Source of the DNA: Nematostella vectensis
Lineage: Eukaryota; Cnidaria; Anthozoa; Actiniaria; Edwardsiidae
Direction of reading: 5' to 3'
DNA: 64,000 nt
NCBI RefSeq assembly: GCF_932526225.1
Contig: NC_064037.1
Coordinates: 310,001 to 374,000, forward strand
The position numbers and the translations under genes were made by a program. The notes under the pieces are model-generated. The model saw nothing but the letters and a program-made list of their open reading frames with translations, searched no databases and had not been told where the DNA came from. Below are positions 1-10,600 of the stretch, in pieces (the stretch's first letter is position 1; each line of letters opens with the position of its first letter).

Positions 1-558
1 ATGTGCTCATGCTTTGTTCAGGATCCTGTACATATTTTATGCACACAAGAACTAACTAGATTCCTTGGATAACTTGATTAAGTAGATTCTAACATAGAGC
101 ATAGCGCTCGATAGATTGATATACCTTTTTTTCCGAGAACACTGTTTCATTTTTCCTAATGTTACTTTTTGGAATTTACATTCGGAAAAAAAATTATCGA
201 TAGTAACCTTTTGGAGGTTACACTCGTAAAACAAATTCCCGAATGTAACCCTGAAGCTTTTCCCAAATGTAACCTCCAGTCCGATGGTGACTTTGCTTGG
301 GATAGTTTACGATACCAATAGTATTAAAAGTAATTTTCATTACAATTCCCTTCAGCAATGCCACGTTAGTCTATCGTTGCTGGCACTTGACTATTAACGC
401 AGCTACCCGTGTTCGATTCCCGCTGATAGCATTTATTTTTTTTATTTTTTTTAATATCGATACTAAATTATACTGTTCTTGGTGTGTCATGACATAAAAA
501 GAAGGTATAGGGACATTTATATGTACTCTCAGCATCTTTGATGTGCTCAAGCTTTGTT

Positions 559-568
559 CAGGATCCTG
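559..568. promoter_or_regulatory. 10-bp palindrome CAGGATCCTG in the conserved 5' block
   Basis: CAGGATCCTG is a perfect palindrome containing GGATCC, followed directly by TGTACA. It is found in almost every monomer. Rare exceptions are CACGATCCTG (14849 region and its duplicate), CAGGATCCTC (3290 and 10920 regions), CAGGATCCTT in several monomers between 14 and 24 kb, and CAGGATTCTG (53990 region). A dimeric protein could bind here, but no factor is recognised. Confidence 0.4.
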
Positions 569-697
569 TACATATTTTATGCACACAAGAACTAACTAGA
601 TTCCTTGGATAACTTGATTAAGTAGATTCTAACATAGAGCATAGCGCTCGATAGATTGATATACCTTTTTTTCCGAGTACACTGTTTTATTTTTCCT

Positions 698-817
698 AAT
701 GTTACTTTTTGGAATTTACATTCGGAAAAAAAAATTATCGATTGTAACCTTTTGGAGGTTACACTCGTAAAACAAATTCCCGAATGTAACCCTGAAGCTT
801 TTCCCGAATGTAACCTC
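698..817. repeat. Cluster of short direct and inverted copies of a TTCCCGAATGTAACC motif
   Basis: Two forward copies, at 777-793 and 801-817, both read TTCCCGAATGTAACC and are exactly 24 bp apart. Reverse-oriented relatives lie at 715-728 (TTTACATTCGGAAA) and 757-772 (GGTTACACTCGTAAAA). Shorter relatives are AATGTTAC at 698 and GATTGTAACC near 740. This part of the monomer therefore seems to have grown by amplification and inversion of a roughly 24-bp unit. The same layout is visible in all full-length monomers. It also explains why short reading frames here encode repeated ECN-type peptides. Confidence 0.75.
743..763. repeat. Perfect 8-bp inverted repeat (hairpin TGTAACCT / AGGTTACA)
   Basis: TGTAACCT and AGGTTACA flank the 5-nt loop TTTGG, a perfect 8-bp stem. 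It recurs in most monomers. It is broken in the 25-bp-deletion subfamily (TGTATCCT), in monomers reading AGGTTTCAC, and in some reading TGTAACAT. The frequent breaks argue against strict selection on the fold. Confidence 0.75.
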
Positions 818-862
818 CAGTCCGATGGTGACTTTGCTTGGGATAGTTTACGATACCAATAG

Positions 863-870
863 TATTAAAA
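863..870 (+). promoter_or_regulatory. TATTAAAA element about 31 bp upstream of the tRNA-like module
   Basis: The TATA-like octamer TATTAAAA ends 30 bp before the tRNA-like 5' end and is present in nearly all monomers, inside AGTATTAAAAGT. Upstream TATA-like boxes near -30 assist TFIIIB placement at some Pol III genes. In AT-rich DNA such an octamer can occur by chance. Two monomers (near 41275 and 51035) read TATAAAAA instead. Confidence 0.3.
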
Positions 871-900
871 GTAATTTTCATTACAATTCCCTTCAGCAAT

Positions 901-972
901 GCCACGTTAGTCTATCGTTGCTGGCACTTGACTATTAAAGCAGCTACCCGGGTTCGATTCCCGCTGATAGCC
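901..972 (+). tRNA. tRNA-like module (degenerate tRNA with intact B box), representative copy
   Basis: The segment is 72 nt from GCC to the base after GATAGC, the length of a tRNA without CCA. The T arm is good: a 7-nt loop TTCGATT (953-959) closed by CGGG/CCCG, inside the canonical B box GGTTCGATTCC. The D stem GTCT can partly pair with TGGC. Position 8 is T, and the A-box region TAGTCTATCG only partly fits the consensus. The anticodon loop is CTATTAA, one substitution from typical Lys (CTTTTAA, CTCTTAA) and Asn (CTGTTAA) loops. Its stem is mostly unpaired and only about three of seven acceptor pairs form. It is therefore a tRNA-derived relic rather than a working tRNA. A copy sits in essentially every monomer. 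Family resemblance to Lys or Asn tRNA is a guess. Confidence 0.7.
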
Positions 973-974
973 TA

Positions 975-1001
975 TTTTTTTTTCTTTTTCTTTTTTTTTT
1001 T
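975..1001 (+). terminator. T tract directly after the tRNA-like module (candidate Pol III terminator)
   Basis: Runs of 9, 5 and 11 T separated by single C begin three bases after the tRNA-like module on the same strand. Four or more T on the non-template strand is the standard eukaryotic Pol III stop signal, so the position fits a transcription unit ending here. A comparable tract follows every tRNA-like module in the array, varying from about 8 T (3712-3719) to a pure run of 24 T (41932-41955). It could instead be only a slippage-prone homopolymer. Confidence 0.5.
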
Positions 1002-1033
1002 AATATCGATACTTAATTATACTCTTTTTGGTG

Positions 1034-1043
1034 TGTCATGACA
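1034..1043. promoter_or_regulatory. 10-bp palindrome TGTCATGACA in the inter-module spacer
   Basis: TGTCATGACA is a perfect palindrome in most monomers. Subfamily variants break it in different ways: TGACAAGACA (for example 1589 and 2670), TGCCATGACA, TGTAATGACA and TGTCATCACA. It has no recognised function. The number of independent variants suggests it is not strictly required. Confidence 0.4.
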
Positions 1044-4000
1044 TAAAAAGAAGGTATAGGGACATTTTTATGTACTCTCAGCATCTTTGATGTGCTCATG
1101 CTTTGTTCAGGATCCTGTACATATTTTATGCACACAAGAACTAACTAGATTCCTTGGATAACTTGATTAAGTAAATTCTAACATAGAGCATAGCGCTCGA
1201 TAGATTGATATACCTTTTTTTCCGAGTACACTGTTATATTTTTCCTAATGTTACTTTTTGGAATTTACATTCGGAAAAAAAATTATCGATTGTAACCTTT
1301 TGGAGGTTACACTCGTAAAACAAATTCCCGAATGTAACCCTGAAGCTTTTCCCGAATGTAACCTCAAGTCCGATGGTGACTTTGCTTGGGATAGTTTACG
1401 ATACCAATAGTATTAAAAGTAATTTTCATTACAATTCCCTTCAGCAATGCCACGTTAGTCTATCGTTGCTGGCACTTGACTATTAACGCAGCTACCCGGG
1501 TTCGATTCCCGCTGATAGCCTATTTTTTTTCTTTATTTTTTTTTTAAATATCGATACTTAATTATACTGTTCTTTGTGTGACAAGACATAAAAAGAAGGT
1601 ATAGGGACATTTTTATGTACTCTCAGCATCTTTGATGTGCTCATGCTTTGTTCAGGATCCTGTACATATTTTATGCACACAAGAACTAACTAGATTCCTT
1701 GGATAACTTGATTAAGTAGATTCTAACATAGAGCATAGCGCTCGATAGATTGATATACCTTTTTTTCCGAGTACACTGTTTTATTTTTCCTAATGTTACT
1801 TTTTGGAATTTACATTCGGAAAAAAAATTATCGATTGTAACCTTGTGGAGGTTACACTCGGAAAACAAATTCCCGAATGTAACCCTGAAGCTTTTCCCGA
1901 ATGTAACCTCCAGTCCGATGGTGACTTTGCTTGGGATAGTTTACGATACCAATAGTATTAAAAGTAATTTTCATTACAATTCCCTTCAGCAATGCCACGT
2001 TAGTCTATCGTTGCTGGCACTTGACTATTAACGCAGCTACCCGTGTTCGATTCCCGCTGATAGCATTCTTTTTTCTTTATTTTTTTTTTTAAATATCGAT
2101 ACTAAATTATACTGTTCTTGGTGTGTCATGACATAAAAAGAAGGTATAGGGACATTTATATGTACTCTCAGCATCTTTGATGTGCTCAAGCTTTGTTCAG
2201 GATCCTGTACATATTTTATGCACACAAGAACTAACTAGATTCCTTGGATAACTTGATTAAGTAGATTCTAACATATAGCATAGCGCTCGATAGATTGATA
2301 TACCTTTCTTTCCGAGTATACTGTTTTATTTTTCCTAATGTTACTTTTTGGAATTTACATTCGGAAAAAAAAATTATCGATTGTAACCTTTTGGAGGTTA
2401 CACTCGTAAAACAAATTCCCGAATGTAACCCTGAAGCTTTTCCCGAATGTAACCTCCAGTCCGATGGCGACTTTGCTTGGGATAGTTTACGATACCAATA
2501 GTATTAAAAGTAATTTTCATTACAATTCCCTTCAGCAATGCCACGTTAGTCTTTCGTTGCGGGCACTTGACTACTAACGCAGCTACCCGGGTTCGATTCC
2601 CGCTGATAGCCTATTTTTTTTCTTTATTTTTTTTTTAAATATCGATACTTAATTATACTGTTCTTTGTGTGACAAGACATAACAAGAAGGTATAGGGACA
2701 TTTTTATGTACTCTCAGCATCTTTGATGTGCTCATGCTTTGTTCAGGATCCTGTACATATTTTATGCACACAAGAACTAACTAGATTCCTTGGATAACTT
2801 GATTAAGTAGATTCTAACATAGAGCATAGCGCTCGATAGATTGATATACCTTTTTTTCCGAGTACACTGTTTCATTTTTCCTAATGTTACTTTTTGGAAT
2901 TTACATTCGGAAAAAAAATTATCGATTGTAACCTTTTGGAGGTTACACTCGTAAAACAAATTCCCGAATGTAACCCTGAAGCTTTTCCCGAATGTAACCT
3001 CAAGTCCGATGGTGACTTTGCTTGGGATAGTTTACGATACCAATAGTATTAAAAGTAATTTTCATTACAATTCCCTTCAGCAATGCCACGTTAGTCTATC
3101 GTTGCTGGCACTTGACTATTAACGCAGCTACCCGGGTTCGATTCCCGCTGATAGCCTATTTTTTTTCTTTATTTTTTTTTTAAATATCGATACTTAATTA
3201 TACTGTTCTTTGTGTGACAAGACATAAAAAGAAGGTATAGGGACATTTTTATGTACTCTCAGCATCTTTGATGTGCTCATGCTTTGTTCAGGATCCTCTA
3301 CATATTTTATGCACACAAGAACTAACTAGATTCCTTGGATTACTTGATTAAGTAGATTCTAACATAGAGCATAGCGCTCGATAGATTGATATACCTTTTT
3401 TTCCGAGTATACTGTTTTATTTTTCCTAATGTTACTTTTTGGAATTCACATTCGGAAAAAAAATTATCGATTGTAACCTTTTGGAGGTTACACTCGTAAA
3501 ACAAATTCCCGAATGTAACCCTGAAGCTTTTCCCGAATGTAACCTCCAGTCCGATGGTGACTTTACTTGGGATAGTTTACGATACCAATAGTATTAAAAG
3601 TAATTTTCATTACAATTCCCTTCAGCAATGCCACGTTAGTCTTTCGTTGCGGGCACTTAACTACTAACGCAGCGACCCGGGTTCGATTCCCGCTGATAGC
3701 CTATTTTTTTTTAAATATCGATACTTAATTATACTGTTCTTGGTGTGTCATGACATAAAAAGAAGGTATAGGGACATTTTTATGTACTCTCAGCATCTGT
3801 GATGTGCTCATGTATTGTTCAGGATCCTGTACATATTTTATGCACACAAGAACTAACTAGATTCCTTGGATAACTTGATTAAGTAGATTCTAACATAGAG
3901 CATAGCGCTCGATAGATTGATATACCTTTTTTTCCGAGTATACTGTTTTATTTTTTCTAATGTTACTTTTTGGAATTTACATTCGGAAAAAAATTATCGA

Positions 4001-7000
4001 TTGTAACCTTTTGGAGGTTACACTCGTAAAACAAATTCCCGAATGTAACCCTGAAGCTTTTCCCGAATGTAACCTCCAGTCCGATGGTGACTTTGCTTGG
4101 GATAGTTTACGATACCAATAGTATTAAAAGTAATTTTCATTACAATTCCCTTCAGCAATGCCACGTTTGTCTTTCGTTGCGGGCACTTGACTACTAACGC
4201 AGCTACCCGGGTTCGATTCCCGCTGATAGCCTATTTTTTTTTCTTAATTTTTTTTTTTTTAAATATCGATACTTAATTATACTGTTCTTGGTGTGCCATG
4301 ACATAAAAAGAAGGTATAGGGACATTTATATGTACTCTCAGCATCTTTGATGTGATCATGCTTTGTTCAGGATCCTGTACATATTTTATGCACACAAGAA
4401 CTAACTAGATTCCTTGGATAACTTGATTAAGTAGATTCTAACATAGAGCATAGCGCTCGATAGATTGATATACCTTTCTTTCCGAGTATACTGTTTTATT
4501 TTTCCTAATGTTACTTTTTGGAATTTACATTCGGAAAAAAAATTATCGATTGTAACCTTTTGGAGGTTACACTCGTAAAACAAATTCCCGAATGTAACCC
4601 TGAAGCTTTTCCCGAATGTAACCTCCAGTCCGATGGTGACTTTCCTTGGGATAGTTTACGATACCAATAGTATTAAAAGTAATTTTCATTACAATTCCCT
4701 TCAGCAATGCCACGTTAGTCTATCGTTGCTGGCACTTGACTATTAACGCAGCTACCCGGGTTCGATTCCCGCTGATAGCATATTTTTTTTTCTTTATTTT
4801 TTTTTTTTTTAAATATCGATACTAAATTATACTGTTCTTGGTGTGTCATGACATAAAAAGAAGGTATAGGGACATTTTTATGTACTCTCAGCATCTTTGA
4901 TGTGCTCATGCTTTGTTCAGGATCCTGTACATATTTTATGCACACAAGAACTAACTAGATTCCTTGGATAACTTGATTAAGTAGATTCTAACATAGAGCA
5001 TAGCGCTCGATAGATTGATATACCTTTCTTTCCGAGTATACTGTTTTATTTTTCCTAATGTTACTTTTTGGAATTTACATTCGGAAAAAAAAATTATCGA
5101 TTGTAACCTTTTGGAGGTTACACTCGTAAAACAAATTCCCGAATGTAACCCTGAAGCTTTTCCCGAATGTAACCTCCAGTCCGATGGCGACTTTGCTTGG
5201 GATAGTTTACGATACCAATAGTATTAAAAAAAAATTTTCATTACAATTCCCTTCAGCAATGCCACGTTAGTCTTTCGTTGCGGGCACTTGACTACTAACG
5301 CAGCTACCCGGGTTCGATTCCCGCTGATAGCCTATTTTTTTTCTTTATTTTTTTTTTTAAATATCGATACTTAATTATACTGTTCTTTGTGTGACAAGAC
5401 ATAACAAGAAGGTATAGGGACATTTTTATGTACTCTCAGCATCTTTGATGTGCTCATGCTTTGTTCAGGATCCTGTACATATTTTAATACACACAAGAAC
5501 TAACTAGATTCCTTGGATAACTTGATTAAGTAGATTCTAACATAGAGCATAGCGCTCGATAGATTGATATACCTTTTTTTCCGAGTACACTGTTTCATTT
5601 TTCCTAATGTTACTTTTTGGAATTTACATTCGGAAAAAAAATTATCGATTGTAACCTTTTGGAGGTTACACTCGTAAAACAAATTCCCGAATGTAACCCT
5701 GAAGCTTTTCCCGAATGTAACCTCCAGTCCGATGGTGACTTTGCTTGGGATAGTTTACGATACCAATAGTATTAAAAGTAATTTTCATTACAATTCCCTT
5801 CAGCAATGCCACGTTAGTCTATCGTTGCTGGCACTTGACTATTAAAGCAGCTACCCGTGTTCGATTCCCGCTGATAGCATTTTTTTTTTATTTATTTTAA
5901 TATCGATACTAAATTATACTGTTCTTGGTGTGTCATGACATAAAAAGAAGGTATATGGACATTTATATGTACTCTCAGCATCTTTGATGTGCTCAAGCTT
6001 TGTTCAGGATCCTGTACATATTTTATGCACACAAGAACTAACTAGATTCCTTGGATAACTTGATTAAGTAGATTCTAACATAGAGCATAGCGCTCGATAG
6101 ATTGATATACCTTTTTTTCCGAGTACACTGTTTTATTTTTCCTAATGTTACTTTTTGGAATTTACATTCGGGAAAAAAAATTATCGATTGTAACCTTTTG
6201 GAGGTTACATTCGTAAAACAAATTCCCGAATGTAACCCTGAAGCTTTTCCCGAATGTAACCTCCAGTCCGATGGTGACTTTGCTTGGGATAGTTTACGAT
6301 ACCAATAGTATTAAAAGTAATTTTCATTACAATTCCCTTCAGCAATGCCACGTTAGTCTATCGTTGCTGGCACTTGACTATTAAAGCAGCTATTCGGGTT
6401 CGATTCCCGCTGATAGCCTATTTTTTTTTCTTTTTCTTTTTTTTTTTTTAATATCGATACTTAATTATACTCTTTTTGGTGTGTCATGACATAAAAAGAA
6501 GGTATAGGGACATTTTTATGTACTCTCAGCATCTTTGATGTGCTCATGCTTTGTTCAGGATCCTGTACATATTTTATGCACACAAGAACTAACTAGATTC
6601 CTTGGATAACTTGATTAAGTAGATTCTAACATAGAGCATAGCGCTCGATAGATTGATATACCTTTTTTTCCGAGTACACTGTTATATTTTTCCTAATGTT
6701 ACTTTTTGGAATTTACATTCGGAAAAAAAATTATCGATTGTAACCTTTTGGAGGTTACACTCGTAAAACAAATTCCCGAATGTAACCCTGAAGCTTTTCC
6801 CGAATGTAACCTCAAGTCCGATGGTGACTTTGCTTGGGATAGTTTATGATACCAATAGTATTAAAAGTAATTTTCATTACAATTCCCTTCAGCAATGCCA
6901 CGTTAGTCTATCGTTGCTGGCACTTGACTATTAACGCAGCTACCCGGGTTCGATTCCCGCTGATAGCCTATTTTTTTTTCTTTATTTTTTTTTTTTAAAT

Positions 7001-7630
7001 ATCGATACTTAATTATACTGTTCTTGGTGTGCCATGACATAAAAAGAAGGTATAGGGACATTTATATGTACTCTCAGCATCTTTGATGTGATCATGCTTT
7101 GTTCAGGATCCTGTACATATTTTATGCACACAAGAACTAACTAGATTCCTTGGATAACTTGATTAAGTAGATTCTAACATAGAGCATAGCGCTCGATAGA
7201 TTGATATACCTTTTTTTCCGAGTACACTGTTTTATTTTTCCTAATGTTACTTTTTGGAATTTACATTCGGAAAAAAAATTATCGATTGTAACCTTTTGGA
7301 GGTTACACTCGTAAAACAAATTCCCGAATGTAACCCTGAAGCTTTTCCCGAATGTAACCTCCAGTCCGATGGTGACTTTCCTTGGGATAGTTTACGAAAC
7401 CAATAGTATTAAAAGTAATTTTCATTACAATTCCCTTCAGCAATGCCACGTTAGTCTATCGTTGCTGGCACTTGACTACTAACGCAGCTACCCGGGTTCG
7501 ATTCCCGCTGATAGCCTATTTTTTTTCTTTATTTTTTTTTTAAATATCGATACTTAATTATACTGTTCTTTGTGTGACAAGACATAACAAGAAGGTATAG
7601 GGACATTTTTATGTACTCTCAGCATCTTTG

Positions 7631-10600
7631 ATGTGCTCATGCTTTGTTCAGGATCCTGTACATATTTTATGCACACAAGAACTAACTAGATTCCTTGGAT
7701 AACTTGATTAAGTAGATTCTAACATAGAGCATAGCGCTCGATAGATTGATATACCTTTTTTTCCGAGAACACTGTTTCATTTTTCCTAATGTTACTTTTT
7801 GGAATTTACATTCGGAAAAAAAATTATCGATAGTAACCTTTTGGAGGTTACACTCGTAAAACAAATTCCCGAATGTAACCCTGAAGCTTTTCCCAAATGT
7901 AACCTCCAGTCCGATGGTGACTTTGCTTGGGATAGTTTACGATACCAATAGTATTAAAAGTAATTTTCATTACAATTCCCTTCAGCAATGCCACGTTAGT
8001 CTATCGTTGCTGGCACTTGACTATTAACGCAGCTACCCGTGTTCGATTCCCGCTGATAGCATTTATTTTTTTTATTTTTTTTAATATCGATACTAAATTA
8101 TACTGTTCTTGGTGTGTCATGACATAAAAAGAAGGTATAGGGACATTTATATGTACTCTCAGCATCTTTGATGTGCTCAAGCTTTGTTCAGGATCCTGTA
8201 CATATTTTATGCACACAAGAACTAACTAGATTCCTTGGATAACTTGATTAAGTAGATTCTAACATAGAGCATAGCGCTCGATAGATTGATATACCTTTTT
8301 TTCCGAGTACACTGTTTTATTTTTCCTAATGTTACTTTTTGGAATTTACATTCGGAAAAAAAAATTATCGATTGTAACCTTTTGGAGGTTACACTCGTAA
8401 AACAAATTCCCGAATGTAACCCTGAAGCTTTTCCCGAATGTAACCTCCAGTCCGATGGTGACTTTGCTTGGGATAGTTTACGATACCAATAGTATTAAAA
8501 GTAATTTTCATTACAATTCCCTTCAGCAATGCCACGTTAGTCTATCGTTGCTGGCACTTGACTATTAAAGCAGCTACCCGGGTTCGATTCCCGCTGATAG
8601 CCTATTTTTTTTTCTTTTTCTTTTTTTTTTTAATATCGATACTTAATTATACTCTTTTTGGTGTGTCATGACATAAAAAGAAGGTATAGGGACATTTTTA
8701 TGTACTCTCAGCATCTTTGATGTGCTCATGCTTTGTTCAGGATCCTGTACATATTTTATGCACACAAGAACTAACTAGATTCCTTGGATAACTTGATTAA
8801 GTAAATTCTAACATAGAGCATAGCGCTCGATAGATTGATATACCTTTTTTTCCGAGTACACTGTTATATTTTTCCTAATGTTACTTTTTGGAATTTACAT
8901 TCGGAAAAAAAATTATCGATTGTAACCTTTTGGAGGTTACACTCGTAAAACAAATTCCCGAATGTAACCCTGAAGCTTTTCCCGAATGTAACCTCAAGTC
9001 CGATGGTGACTTTGCTTGGGATAGTTTACGATACCAATAGTATTAAAAGTAATTTTCATTACAATTCCCTTCAGCAATGCCACGTTAGTCTATCGTTGCT
9101 GGCACTTGACTATTAACGCAGCTACCCGGGTTCGATTCCCGCTGATAGCCTATTTTTTTTCTTTATTTTTTTTTTAAATATCGATACTTAATTATACTGT
9201 TCTTTGTGTGACAAGACATAAAAAGAAGGTATAGGGACATTTTTATGTACTCTCAGCATCTTTGATGTGCTCATGCTTTGTTCAGGATCCTGTACATATT
9301 TTATGCACACAAGAACTAACTAGATTCCTTGGATAACTTGATTAAGTAGATTCTAACATAGAGCATAGCGCTCGATAGATTGATATACCTTTTTTTCCGA
9401 GTACACTGTTTTATTTTTCCTAATGTTACTTTTTGGAATTTACATTCGGAAAAAAAATTATCGATTGTAACCTTGTGGAGGTTACACTCGGAAAACAAAT
9501 TCCCGAATGTAACCCTGAAGCTTTTCCCGAATGTAACCTCCAGTCCGATGGTGACTTTGCTTGGGATAGTTTACGATACCAATAGTATTAAAAGTAATTT
9601 TCATTACAATTCCCTTCAGCAATGCCACGTTAGTCTATCGTTGCTGGCACTTGACTATTAACGCAGCTACCCGTGTTCGATTCCCGCTGATAGCATTCTT
9701 TTTTCTTTATTTTTTTTTTTAAATATCGATACTAAATTATACTGTTCTTGGTGTGTCATGACATAAAAAGAAGGTATAGGGACATTTATATGTACTCTCA
9801 GCATCTTTGATGTGCTCAAGCTTTGTTCAGGATCCTGTACATATTTTATGCACACAAGAACTAACTAGATTCCTTGGATAACTTGATTAAGTAGATTCTA
9901 ACATAGAGCATAGCGCTCGATAGATTGATATACCTTTTTTTCCGAGTACACTGTTTTATTTTTCCTAATGTTACTTTTTGGAATTTACATTCGGAAAAAA
10001 AAATTATCGATTGTAACCTTTTGGAGGTTACACTCGTAAAACAAATTCCCGAATGTAACCCTGAAGCTTTTCCCGAATGTAACCTCCAGTCCGATGGTGA
10101 CTTTGCTTGGGATAGTTTACGATACCAATAGTATTAAAAGTAATTTTAATTACAATTCCCTTCAGCAATGCCACGTTAGTCTATCGTTGCTGGCACTTGA
10201 CTATTAAAGCAGCTACCCGGGTTCGATTCCCGCTGATAGCCTATTTTTTTTCTTTTTCTTTTTTTTTTTAATATCGATACTTAATTATACTCTTTTTGGT
10301 GTGTCATGACATAAAAAGAAGGTATAGGGACATTTTTATGTATTCTCAGCATCTTTGATGTGCTCATGCTTTGTTCAGGATCCTGTACATATTTTATGCA
10401 CACAAGAACTAACTAGATTCCTTGGATAACTTGATTAAGTAGATTCTAACATAGAGCATAGCGCTCGATAGATTGATATACCTTTTTTTCCGAGTACACT
10501 GTTATATTTTTCCTAATGTTACTTTTTGGAATTTACATTCGGAAAAAAAATTATCGATTGTAACCTTTTGGAGGTTACACTCGTAAAACATATTCCCGAA

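Larger units (their letters stand above)
541..1089 (+). repeat. Reference monomer (549 bp) used to describe the module order
   Basis: This copy shows the modules clearly. Positions 541-625 are the nearly invariant 5' block, including the landmark at 592. Positions 640-653 carry the AGCGCT palindrome region, and 663-675 a short pyrimidine tract. Positions 698-817 hold the cluster of short direct and inverted motifs. Positions 840-900 are AT-rich with TATTAAAA at 863-870. Positions 901-972 are the tRNA-like module and 975-1001 the T tract. Positions 1004-1089 are a spacer with an ATCGAT site and the TGTCATGACA palindrome. In other monomers each module lies at nearly the same offset from the landmark (tRNA-like start about +309, less about 26 in the deletion subfamily). 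The start point is arbitrary because the repeat is tandem. Confidence 0.95.
1..7630 (+). repeat. Block I: 14 monomers, first copy of the 7,630-bp period
   Basis: Landmarks are 52, 592, 1141, 1686, 2231, 2777, 3322, 3853, 4401, 4951, 5500, 6038, 6589 and 7137. Positions 1-2275 reappear at 7631-9905 with no difference that I could see by eye, including odd features such as CCGAGAACACTG near 144 and GTAAATTC near 1171. A second shared stretch is around 3240-3560 against 10870-11190, with CAGGATCCTC, GGATTACTTG and GGAATTCACA. Between these the two copies carry different monomer types, so the period has been overwritten in part. Within the block, the monomers at 2231 and 2777 resemble those at 4951 and 5500. 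Confidence 0.85.

Noticed and set aside
901-972. Functional tRNA gene for Asn or Ser (anticodon positions read ATT or ACT).
   Set aside because: The anticodon and acceptor stems do not pair, the D-loop GG is absent, and over a hundred copies carry the same defects.
901-1001. SINE in reverse orientation, with the T tract as a poly-A tail.
   Set aside because: The tract lies downstream of the B box on the same strand. A reverse SINE would have the tRNA head at the other end from its tail. A terminator reading fits better.
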